NCBI GenBank assembly: GCA_018896395.1
Contig: JAHIMN010000086.1
Coordinates: 1-13,676, forward strand
DNA: 13,676 nt
From: Verrucomicrobiota bacterium
Lineage (GTDB): Bacteria > Verrucomicrobiota > Kiritimatiellia > JAAZAB01
Direction: 5' to 3'
Positions within the stretch are counted from its first letter, which is position 1. Every line of letters begins with the position of its first letter. Both the position numbers and the translations under genes were made by a program. Positions 1-5,939 of this stretch are shown here, piece after piece. The notes beneath the pieces were generated by a model. That model was not told the origin of the DNA and did not search any database. It was given only the letters and a program-made list of their open reading frames with translations.

Positions 1-660
1 AGTTCGGGCTTGCCGGTCAGCTTCGCGGTGGCGTCCGGGCCGGGGACGATTGTCGGCGGGACGAACCTATCATTCACGGCGACCGGCACAGTGCTGGTTG
101 TTGCCAGTCAAGGGGGCGATGCGATTTACAATCCGGCCCCTAACGTGACTAACTCGGTGTCGGTTGGACGAATCGGCCAGATGATCACTTTCCTGCCCAT
201 CGCCTCCCAGCCGGTGACAGGTCGGGTGGGGTTGGCGGCGACGGCGAGTTCGGGCTTGCCGGTCAGCTTCGCGGTGGCGTCCGGGCCAGGAGTGATCAGC
301 GGAGGGATGAACCTGACGTTCACGGCGACAGGCACGGTGCGGGTGGTGGCCAGTCAGGGAGGTGATGCGACTTACAATCCGGCCCCCAACACGACCAATG
401 CAGTGGCAGTTGACCGCGTCAGTCAAACGATTACTTTCCCGACGATTCCGGCGCAGGTTGTTACCTCGCAGGTTGGATTGGCGGTGACGGCTAGTTCAGG
501 TCTGCCGGTCAGCTTTGCGGTGGCATCTGGGCCAGGGACGATTGTCGGCGGAACGAAACTGGCGTTCTCGGCAACCGGCATCGTTTGTGTCGTAGCCTCG
601 CAGTCGGGTAACTCGATGTGGGAGGCAGCAGCTTCAGTGACGAATGCGGTGAGCGTGATG
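1..660 (+). repeat. In-frame tandem repeat, 246-nt unit (82 aa), Ig-like
   Basis: The phrase encoding SSGLPVSFAVASGPG begins at 1, 247 and 493, an exact 246-nt spacing. Copies 1 and 2 are identical over at least the first 41 nt. Copy 3 is more diverged there but shares with copy 1 the following GTIVGGT stretch, which copy 2 lacks (it has GVISGGM). The first copy is cut by the window edge, so the array may extend upstream. This nucleotide-level identity points to recent duplication or gene conversion between units rather than only ancient domain repetition. Confidence 0.92.
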
Positions 661-2940
661 AATCCGCCGGCCGGCGAGATCTGGCTTGTGCAGACGAATG
701 TGGTGGTGAATGAGGATGTGGTGAACGTAGAGTTGAGGGTGGTCCGAACGAACGGGAATTACGGGGTGGTAAGTGTGGATTACACGAACCGGCCAGTCAC
801 GGCCAGCGCAGGATTGGATTACGGGGTGGTGGCAGGGCGGTTGACCTGGGCGGATGGAGATGCATCGGACAAGATCATCACGATTCCCGTCGTGGATGAT
901 TCAGTGGACGAGCCGGACGAGGTGTTTGAGGTGGTGTTGACGAATGCAGTGGGGACAGTGATATTGGGGACGAACGTAGCGAGTGTGACGATTGTTGACA
1001 ATGATGATCCGCCGGCTGGCGTGATTCAATTTGCGGTAACATCAACAGAGGTTGGTGAGGCTGGCGGATCGGTTACATTGAATGTAGTGCGGACAGGAGG
1101 GAGTTACGGGGTCGCGAGCGTGGAATATGGGAGCGAGGATGGGACGGCGACGGCGGGGTTGGATTATGAAGATATACGCGGGGTGCTGAACTGGCCGGAT
1201 GGGGACACATCAGAACGGATTATAACGATAAAGATATCGGATGATCTGATGGATGAACCGAATGAGACGTTCAGCGTGAAACTCTGGAACGCGGTGGGGG
1301 TGGAATTGGGGAATCGGGACACGGCCGCGGTGACGATCGTGGATAATGATAACAATCCAGAACCCGGCACGGTCCAATTCAGCCCGTCGTCCTACAGCGT
1401 GAATGAGGATGCCGGGACAGTGACCCTCACAGTGACCCGGACCGGAGGCAGTTTCGGATCGGCCTCTGTTGATTATACCACAAGTGATGGCACGGCATCT
1501 ACAGGATCAGATTATACGTCCCGGTCCGGCTCGTTGTCCTGGTCGGACGGGGACACCTCCAGCAAGACCATAACCGTGTCCATCACGGATGACATCCTGG
1601 ATGAAAACAATGAGACATTTACGGTGACGCTGAGCAATGCCGTCGGAGCCGGCCTGGGTTCGCCCAGCTCAGCCACTGTTATGATTGTGGATAATAATGA
1701 ATACGCCGAAGCCGACCTGGAGGTTTCCGACCTCAAGTTTGAGCCGGTGAATTTGTGGGCAGGTGATCATCCGGCAATGATCTCGTTCGATCTTGTCAAT
1801 GAGGGGCCTGAGGATATTGTCTCTCCTGAGACACAACTGGAAATCAACTTTTACCTGTCATCCAATACGACTTTCGGAGACGAAGATGATATCGCTATAG
1901 GGACAACGACCGAAGACATAACGCTCAGCGCGGGAACACAGACAACGATCAGAGATCCCGGGCGTGCGCATAACACCGACGTGACTATTCCTGAGGGGAC
2001 ATCAGGCGACTACTATGTGTTCGTCAGCGTGGGATATGTGTCGCCATCGCATTGGGTTGATCCGGACGGCGCCTATGCGATGCGGGATGGTCCGATCAAC
2101 GTGAGAATTCATCCCGTGGTGAATGACTATGACGGGGATGAGGTGTCGGACATGATGGTGTATGATGAGGCCAGCGGAAAATGGGCAATCCGGCTCTCGG
2201 AGTCCGGAGAATGGGTGCAATTTGTATTCGGCGGGCCGGGGTATGAAACGGTGCCGGGGGATTATGATGGGGATTGTAAAGTGGATCCGGCGATTCATCA
2301 AAGGAAAGGATATCAGTGGTATATCATGCTGTCGGGGATGGAATATGCGGCGATAAGTTTTGATTTTGGCGGGGAGGGCGAGACGAAAGGGGCGGTGGGG
2401 GATTACAATGGGGATGGTCGGGCGGACCCGGGATTGTATGAGGAAGGGAGCGGACGATGGTATGTGCTGTTGCCGAATACTGAGCACGGAAATTACGAGG
2501 TGGCAAGTGTGGTGTTTGGGGGACTTGGCTATACGCCGGTAGCAGGAGATTATGATGGGGACGGCTGTACGGATCCGGCAGTGTATGAAGAAGCGACAGG
2601 TGAATGGCGCGTTATGTTGTCGGATAAGGGGTATAGAGTGGTGGCTATGGTCTTGGGCGGGCCAGGATATCGTGCCGTGGTGGGCGATTATGACGGTGAC
2701 GGTAAATCCGACCCGGCGATCGTGTCCGCCAGTGGCGGATGGTATTACCGGCTCTCAAGCCACGGCTATTCCCTGAGCGGACCGGATGCGTTCGGGGTGA
2801 CCGGCAAACCGGTGGTGGGCGACTTTGACGGTGACGGCAAAGCCGACCCGGCGATAATGGACTCATCCGGCAACTGGTATTTCTGGCTCTCCGGCTCTTT
2901 CTATACTCGCGACGGCCCCTATGCCCTCATCCTGCCGTAA
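1..2940 (+). CDS. Modular secreted/surface repeat protein: Ig-like, Calx-beta and FG-GAP modules (5'-partial)
   Basis: The reading frame is open from base 1, so the N-terminus, including any signal peptide, lies outside the window; about 979 codons are visible, ending in TAA. Modules in order: almost three 82-residue bacterial Ig-like repeats containing SSGLPVSFAVASGPG (1 to about 660); three Calx-beta domains, each ending in a TIVDND or MIVDNN motif (about 664-1017, 1018-1365, 1366-1700); a CARDB-like beta-sandwich beginning ADLEVSDLKF (about 1707-2100); and six FG-GAP/VCBS-like repeats with DxDGD calcium-type loops at 2125, 2260, 2401, 2548, 2686 and 2821. Such architectures are known from secreted adhesins and cell-surface proteins; Calx-beta and DxDxDG loops bind calcium. 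It ends at YALILP with no visible PEP-CTERM, LPXTG or Por-type sorting tail. The ligand cannot be told from sequence. The domain family assignment is confident; an adhesion role is inferred. Confidence 0.9.
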   Translation, partial: SSGLPVSFAVASGPGTIVGGTNLSFTATGTVLVVASQGGDAIYNPAPNVTNSVSVGRIGQMITFLPIASQPVTGRVGLAATASSGLPVSFAVASGPGVISGGMNLTFTATGTVRVVASQGGDATYNPAPNTTNAVAVDRVSQTITFPTIPAQVVTSQVGLAVTASSGLPVSFAVASGPGTIVGGTKLAFSATGIVCVVASQSGNSMWEAAASVTNAVSVMNPPAGEIWLVQTNVVVNEDVVNVELRVVRTNGNYGVVSVDYTNRPVTASAGLDYGVVAGRLTWADGDASDKIITIPVVDDSVDEPDEVFEVVLTNAVGTVILGTNVASVTIVDNDDPPAGVIQFAVTSTEVGEAGGSVTLNVVRTGGSYGVASVEYGSEDGTATAGLDYEDIRGVLNWPDGDTSERIITIKISDDLMDEPNETFSVKLWNAVGVELGNRDTAAVTIVDNDNNPEPGTVQFSPSSYSVNEDAGTVTLTVTRTGGSFGSASVDYTTSDGTASTGSDYTSRSGSLSWSDGDTSSKTITVSITDDILDENNETFTVTLSNAVGAGLGSPSSATVMIVDNNEYAEADLEVSDLKFEPVNLWAGDHPAMISFDLVNEGPEDIVSPETQLEINFYLSSNTTFGDEDDIAIGTTTEDITLSAGTQTTIRDPGRAHNTDVTIPEGTSGDYYVFVSVGYVSPSHWVDPDGAYAMRDGPINVRIHPVVNDYDGDEVSDMMVYDEASGKWAIRLSESGEWVQFVFGGPGYETVPGDYDGDCKVDPAIHQRKGYQWYIMLSGMEYAAISFDFGGEGETKGAVGDYNGDGRADPGLYEEGSGRWYVLLPNTEHGNYEVASVVFGGLGYTPVAGDYDGDGCTDPAVYEEATGEWRVMLSDKGYRVVAMVLGGPGYRAVVGDYDGDGKSDPAIVSASGGWYYRLSSHGYSLSGPDAFGVTGKPVVGDFDGDGKADPAIMDSSGNWYFWLSGSFYTRDGPYALILP
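2125..2940 (+). repeat. Six FG-GAP/VCBS-like repeats, 45-49 aa each
   Basis: Aspartate-rich loops (DYDGDEVSD, DYDGDCKVD, DYNGDGRAD, DYDGDGCTD, DYDGDGKSD, DFDGDGKAD) start at 2125, 2260, 2401, 2548, 2686 and 2821, giving spacings of 135, 141, 147, 138 and 135 nt. Each is followed by a W/Y-rich strand such as GWYYRLS or NWYFWLS. The pattern resembles the blades of an FG-GAP beta-propeller, with calcium expected in the DxDxDG loops. Six repeats could almost close a propeller, but this was not modelled. Confidence 0.85.
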
Positions 2941-3117
2941 GGGGATGAATCTAACCCCACCGTCATGTCCCTGTCGTCCGGATTCCTGCTTCGCTGTCAT
3001 GTTCGCTGCCCTCTTTCACCTTATTTCCTTCGGAGTCGTTTAACTCTCAAAAAAAATTGAAAAATTATTGTCGTGATAATGAGTCACCATAATGGGGGCG
3101 TTGTAGTTGCATTACCC

Positions 3118-3147
3118 ATAATTACTGGTTTCATAATTACTGGATTC
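3118..3147 (+). repeat. Tandem 15-nt direct repeat in the FHA gene leader
   Basis: ATAATTACTGGTTTC (3118-3132) is followed directly by ATAATTACTGGATTC (3133-3147), 14 of 15 bases identical. It is followed a few bases later by the imperfect palindrome TGACATGGACGTCA (3153-3166), which overlaps a consensus TTGACA. Tandem sites about one and a half helical turns apart, next to a possible promoter, could be a regulator binding site, or merely a small slippage duplication. Confidence 0.6.
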
Positions 3148-3222
3148 AGAATTGACATGGACGTCAAAACATGCCACTGTAACCACTCAGGTAAACAGAC
3201 GGGTGCGACAGGCGTTTTTTTT

Positions 3223-3227
3223 GGAGG
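3223..3227 (+). promoter_or_regulatory. Ribosome binding site deciding the GTG start of the FHA gene
   Basis: GGAGG sits 8 nt before the GTG at 3236, an ideal Shine-Dalgarno arrangement. It excludes the longer frame beginning with TTG at 3152, which would place this site inside the coding region, and is better placed than for the ATG at 3248. Confidence 0.75.
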
Positions 3228-3235
3228 CAGTATTT

Positions 3236-3739
3236 GTGGCTTATCTCATGGGCATGTCAGGATCGGTCAAGGGTCAGAAGTTCGAGATCCGCAAGGATCG
3301 GATGGCCATTGGCCGGAATCAGATCAACGACGTGGTGCTTACGGATGAGGCCGTCTCGTCCCAGCATTGCTATGTGGCCAGGCGGGGAGAAAGCTATGTT
3401 CTGCATGACCTCAATTCCACCAATGGAACCCTTCTGAACTTTGAACGGATCACGGACGAAGTCGAGCTCAAGTCCAAACACATGATTCAGATCGGCTCTT
3501 GTGAATTTATGTTTAACGACGATTCCGAGGAGGGCGCCGGGTCGTCCACTGCCTTGGTGACGCAGGTGGTGGTGGTGGATAAGGAACGGCCGGTGATCAA
3601 TCCGACTTTTTACGAAAGCGTCTCGCCCTTCGGCACGCGCCGGAAAAGCAACCGGAATCTGTGGCTGGTGGTGTTTGTTGTCATCGGCCTGGCCGCCCTG
3701 GCCAGTCTCTTGGTTTTCCTGATCCAGATTGTCAAGTAA
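3236..3739 (+). CDS. FHA-domain protein with C-terminal membrane anchor
   Basis: The protein is 167 aa from a GTG start chosen because a perfect GGAGG lies 8 nt upstream. Residues about 10-95 form a forkhead-associated domain, the phosphothreonine-peptide binding fold: the diagnostic GR (26-27), SxxH (SSQH, 41-44) and NSTNGT (60-65) motifs are all intact, so binding should be functional. A linker follows (about 96-140), ending in the basic stretch RRKSNR, then one strongly hydrophobic helix (about 142-164) and a very short tail. With no N-terminal signal this is a tail-anchored layout that would leave the FHA domain in the cytoplasm. Such proteins usually read the output of Ser/Thr kinases or scaffold secretion and division machines. 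No kinase or phosphatase is in the window, so the partner is unknown. Confidence 0.88.
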   Translation: MAYLMGMSGSVKGQKFEIRKDRMAIGRNQINDVVLTDEAVSSQHCYVARRGESYVLHDLNSTNGTLLNFERITDEVELKSKHMIQIGSCEFMFNDDSEEGAGSSTALVTQVVVVDKERPVINPTFYESVSPFGTRRKSNRNLWLVVFVVIGLAALASLLVFLIQIVK

Positions 3740-3801
3740 CCCGTCAACCCCCGATCCGCGCGTAAACGCACCGATCGGGAATGGACGATGGTTCATTTTT
3801 A

Positions 3802-3913
3802 CCTCTCCCTGGGGAGAGGTCGTCCCGAGGCGCTCTGCGTACTCGGGACGGGTGAGGGGTCTGAAATTAATTTACGCTCCCCTCACCCCAACCCTCTCCC
3901 AAGGGCGAGGGAG
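3802..3913. repeat. Palindrome-rich intergenic repeat (REP/MITE-like)
   Basis: Four nested or neighbouring inverted repeats are visible: CCTCTCCC/GGGAGAGG type (3802-3819), a perfect 9-bp CGTCCCGAG/CTCGGGACG stem with a 12-nt loop (3821-3850), GGGTGAGGGG (3850-3859) pairing with CCCCTCACCC (3879-3888), and CCCTCTCCC/GGGCGAGGG with one mismatch (3892-3911). The words CTCACCCCAACCCTCTCCC and GGGTGAGGGG resemble an intergenic palindrome family I recall from many environmental and proteobacterial genomes; this was not checked. It has no open reading frame and no T-run, so it is more likely a non-autonomous repeat than a terminator, though it may act as one for the FHA gene. Confidence 0.75.
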
Positions 3914-3954
3914 TAACTTTGAAATTTATTAGCATGAACGTATCGCAGCGTTCT

Positions 3955-3989
3955 TCATTAACCATCGCCCATCGTCCATTAACCATTCC
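3955..3989 (+). repeat. Degenerate heptad array, (C)CATNNN x5
   Basis: Five consecutive 7-mers in exact phase: TCATTAA, CCATCGC, CCATCGT, CCATTAA, CCATTCC. The first four positions are nearly fixed and the last three vary. The array stops just before the ribosome site of the pseudopilin gene. Similar 7-nt-period arrays with other cores occur in other gaps of this window. Confidence 0.75.
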
Positions 3990-4001
3990 CACAGGGAGCC
4001 G

Positions 4002-4772
4002 ATGATTCGTTCGCGGCACGCGCTCACGCTGATTGAACTGTTGGTGGCCATGAGTATTGCGGTGTTACTGGCCGCCGTAGTGTTCGCGATCTATGCCGGC
4101 GTGCTCCGCACGCTCGATTCCCAAAGCCGCTGGCGCGCGCATGCGTATCCGGCCGCCGCTGCGCTCGATGCGCTAACGCTCGATTTAGCCAGCGCCGTGA
4201 TTCCTTGGGGGACAACCAATTCGCCGTTTGTGCTTACCCCCTCCCTGGATGGCGCCGACGGGATCAAGCTCCATTTTTTTACGGCCACGCCTATGAGCGC
4301 CGCGCCGCGAAATGCGGCGCAAGTTTATCCCGCGTTGCGCGGGACGACGGACCCCCCCGCTCAGTGCGGGGCAAGTTTATCCCGCGTTGCGCGGGACTTA
4401 TCCCGCTTCGAGCTGGACGTTCGCGCCTATGCCATACGGGAAATGGATTACACCCTGTCGGCGTCCAATGCCGCGGGAACGAGTGGCTTGATCCGCACCT
4501 GGGCCGCATTCCGAATAGACGAGGCGGACGGTGCCGACGACTCGGCCGGCATTGCGTCCAATAAGGACATCTGGGGAAGCGTCCGCGCGATCCGGCTGGA
4601 AGTCTTTGATGGAACCCGCTGGACCAACACGTGGGGCGGGGGAACGAATGCTTCTCTGCCCCAGGCGGCGCGCGTGATGCTTGTGGTGGGGGACGATTCC
4701 GTCAGCCGGCGGACCGCCGAAGTTCTGATCCCGGCGGGCCATCGTATTGCGGCGCCGAAAAGCCGGAAGTAA
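4002..4772 (+). CDS. GspJ-like type IV pilin/type II secretion pseudopilin (orphan)
   Basis: The protein is 256 aa. The N-terminus MIRSRHALTLIELLVAMSI is a class III (prepilin-peptidase) signal: short basic leader, cleavage before LTLIE with the key Glu at +5 kept in the LIELL core, then a hydrophobic helix (about residues 8-31). The residue before the cut is Ala rather than the near-invariant Gly. The C-terminal part (WAAFRIDE, IRLEVFDG..W, ARVMLVV) resembles GspJ minor pseudopilins, which cap the pseudopilus of type II secretion or related systems. AGGGAG lies 3 nt before the ATG, a short spacing. No other pseudopilin, ATPase or secretin is beside it, which is unusual because these genes normally cluster. 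Residues about 101-132 are encoded by two copies of a palindromic DNA repeat and are probably a surface-loop insertion. The GspJ assignment is moderate; pilin-like is firm. Confidence 0.8.
   Translation: MIRSRHALTLIELLVAMSIAVLLAAVVFAIYAGVLRTLDSQSRWRAHAYPAAAALDALTLDLASAVIPWGTTNSPFVLTPSLDGADGIKLHFFTATPMSAAPRNAAQVYPALRGTTDPPAQCGASLSRVARDLSRFELDVRAYAIREMDYTLSASNAAGTSGLIRTWAAFRIDEADGADDSAGIASNKDIWGSVRAIRLEVFDGTRWTNTWGGGTNASLPQAARVMLVVGDDSVSRRTAEVLIPAGHRIAAPKSRK
4302..4397 (+). repeat. Two copies of a double-hairpin palindromic repeat inside the pseudopilin CDS
   Basis: Each 44-nt unit is a GC hairpin, then AAGTTTA, then a perfect TCCCGCG-TTG-CGCGGGA hairpin. Unit 1 (4302-4345): stem GCGCCGC/GCGGCGC with loop GAAAT. 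Unit 2 (4354-4397): stem CCCCGC/GCGGGG with loop TCAGT. A 27-nt segment (4319-4345 and 4371-4397) is identical. The offset is 52 nt, not a multiple of three, so the same DNA is read as QVYPALRGT in unit 1 and ASLSRVARD in unit 2. A further TTATCCCGC follows at 4398-4406. Identity in DNA but not in protein shows this is a nucleotide element, not a protein repeat. Confidence 0.9.
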
Positions 4773-4883
4773 AATTCGGGCAACTACTCGGCATGGTTCA
4801 ACGGTTCAAGGTTAGAAGGTTTACGGTTGGGAAATCCGCTAAAAAATCGGTAACCGCTGAACCTAACAACCTGAGTGGTTGCT
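4773..4883. other. Convergent intergenic region with GGTT/AACC tracts
   Basis: It separates the convergent pseudopilin and TPR lipoprotein genes. GGTT words start at 4795, 4803, 4810, 4818 and 4825 (7-8 nt apart), and their complement AACC at 4852, 4860 and 4868 (8 nt apart). The two tracts face each other and could fold back or extrude as an imperfect cruciform, so this may serve as a bidirectional transcription end. No gene is seen. Confidence 0.6.
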
Positions 4884-4892
4884 TCATTTTTT
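4867..4892 (+). terminator. Weak candidate intrinsic terminator of the pseudopilin gene
   Basis: A perfect but only 5-bp stem, CAACC-TGAGT-GGTTG (4867-4881), is followed after CTTCA by six T (4887-4892). It overlaps the last codons of the convergent lipoprotein gene. The short stem and the interrupted T-run make this a low-confidence call. Confidence 0.3.
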
Positions 4893-5939
4893 GTCCGTCG
4901 CGTTGACCTTTTGCTGTTGCCGGTCTATCTCCGTCTTTAGCCGTTCCACCTGTCTTTGCAGATCCGGCTGATGGGAGACGGCCGCCAGCGGCAGGGCCCG
5001 GCCGGTAAGGTCACGGGCTCGAGCGAGTTGACCGCTCTCGAATAAACTGCGCGCCGAGCGATAGTAGCGATCCGTGGCCGACGGGCTATTGCCGGCGTCT
5101 TCATAAGCATGCCCTGCCTGTTCCAGCGCGATGACCATGTCGCTATAACGCCCGGCCTCCTGCCAGTACTGGGCGGCAATATCATATTGAAGCGCGGCGG
5201 CTTGCGGATTCCGCTTCAACATCTGGATGCGGGCCCGGGTTAGCGCCGTCTCCGCCCGGATGTCGGTCCCGCTTGCCTTGAGTTGCTTGGGACCGATGGC
5301 GGCCAGTTCGGTGTCCGCGTTGGCGACCTGGTCTTGGTCGCACAACAGCTCAGCCAGCAGGAGTTGCCATTGGACACGGATGGCATCGTTCGGGCCACTC
5401 GTGGCTCGTGGCGAGCCATCAGGTTTCTTTTGTTCCGCGCGGGCCAGGCTTAAGGCTTCCTGCGAACGTCCCTGGGCGCGGGCTATTTTAGCTTCCAGTA
5501 AGGGCAGTTCCCGGCAGGGAATACCGGCGCGCTGAAATTCCAGCCGGGCCTCGTCCAGGCAGTCCTGGGCCGCGTCATAGGAGTGAAGCGCCGCCAGGCA
5601 GGCGGCCAGATTATACGCGTTGCGGGCAATCTCCGAGGATGAATCCATGATCCGTGCGCGCTGGAGGGCCTTCTGGTAATAGATCGCCGCTTTTTCCGCG
5701 GAGCCGGCCGCATAAGCGCCGCGCGCCACGGCCACGTTGCGCTCAATTTCCGGATCGGTACGGACGGCCTGTGGTGGTGTCGAACACCCCGTGGCAATCA
5801 TGACCAGAACAGTAAAGAGAAAACAACCACTGATTACACGGATGGCACGGATAGGTGGAGATATGGATGCTTTTTTTGATCTCATCCGTGAAATCAGTGT
5901 AATCCGTGGTAAAAAATTTATATCAATCAATATTTTCAT
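4884..5939 (-). CDS. TPR-repeat lipoprotein, last gene of the Mla-like operon
   Basis: The protein is 351 aa. A hydrophobic stretch CFLFTVLVMIATGC (39-52) ends in a lipobox with Cys52 followed by STPPQ, so the mature protein is predicted to be a lipid-anchored periplasmic protein. Residues about 65-345 are helical tetratricopeptide-like repeats (for example AYAAGSAEKAAIYYQKAL, ARNAYNLAACLAALHSYDAAQDCLDEA), a protein-binding scaffold. The start at 5939 is supported twice: its ATG overlaps the stop of the upstream MCE gene as ATGA, and GGAGG lies 9 nt upstream. The 38-residue run before the hydrophobic core is abnormally long because residues about 10-39 are encoded by an inserted inverted-repeat element. 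By position it replaces MlaC or a PqiC-like lipoprotein; a role in assembling or bridging the lipid transporter is inferred. Confidence 0.85.
   Translation of the reverse strand: MKILIDINFLPRITLISRMRSKKASISPPIRAIRVISGCFLFTVLVMIATGCSTPPQAVRTDPEIERNVAVARGAYAAGSAEKAAIYYQKALQRARIMDSSSEIARNAYNLAACLAALHSYDAAQDCLDEARLEFQRAGIPCRELPLLEAKIARAQGRSQEALSLARAEQKKPDGSPRATSGPNDAIRVQWQLLLAELLCDQDQVANADTELAAIGPKQLKASGTDIRAETALTRARIQMLKRNPQAAALQYDIAAQYWQEAGRYSDMVIALEQAGHAYEDAGNSPSATDRYYRSARSLFESGQLARARDLTGRALPLAAVSHQPDLQRQVERLKTEIDRQQQKVNATDKK
5824..5911. repeat. Inverted-repeat element lying inside the lipoprotein signal region
   Basis: A 27-nt arm at 5825-5851 (beginning ACCACTGATTACACGGAT) matches the reverse complement of 5884-5910 (beginning ACCACGGATTACACTGAT) at all but four positions; the arms are separated by 32 nt. 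The words ACGGATTACACTGATT and ATCCGTGTAATCAGTGG recall a dispersed repeat I associate with many environmental bacterial genomes; not verified. It is translated here as PRITLISRMRS...IRAIRVISG, a non-typical leader. It has no transposase, so it is a non-autonomous MITE-like element or its remnant. Confidence 0.78.

Larger units (their letters stand above)
2941..3235. other. Intergenic region, AT-rich leader upstream of the FHA gene
   Basis: No convincing gene is present. There is no strong terminator behind the surface-protein gene; only a 4-bp GGGG/CCCC stem (2941-2958) is seen, without a T-run. The second half is clearly AT-rich and contains several -10-like hexamers (GATAAT at 3075, CATAAT at 3088, 3117 and 3132) and a perfect TTGACA at 3152, but none forms a well-spaced -35/-10 pair. 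A promoter for the FHA gene probably lies in this stretch, but its position is not settled. A tandem 15-mer lies at 3118-3147. Confidence 0.5.
3740..4001. other. Intergenic region built of repeats
   Basis: Between the FHA and pseudopilin genes no coding sequence is supported. It holds a palindrome-rich element (3802-3913) and a heptad array (3955-3989) that runs almost to the AGGGAG ribosome site of the pseudopilin. A TTGAAA (3919-3924) and TATCGC (3941-3946) pair with a 16-nt spacer is a weak promoter candidate for the pseudopilin; the -10 match is poor. Confidence 0.55.

Noticed and set aside
2002..2487. 161-codon minus-strand open frame inside the surface-protein gene
   Set aside because: It is antisense to the FG-GAP repeats; the His/Pro/Ile-rich translation follows from the complement of the DGD loops.
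2941..2958. GGGG/CCCC stem after the surface-protein gene as a terminator
   Set aside because: The stem is only 4 bp with a 10-nt loop and no T-run follows.
3152..3235. N-terminal extension of the FHA protein from a TTG at 3152
   Set aside because: The extension has no ribosome site, would place the perfect GGAGG within the gene, and its sequence is unlike an FHA domain. The GTG at 3236 explains the site.
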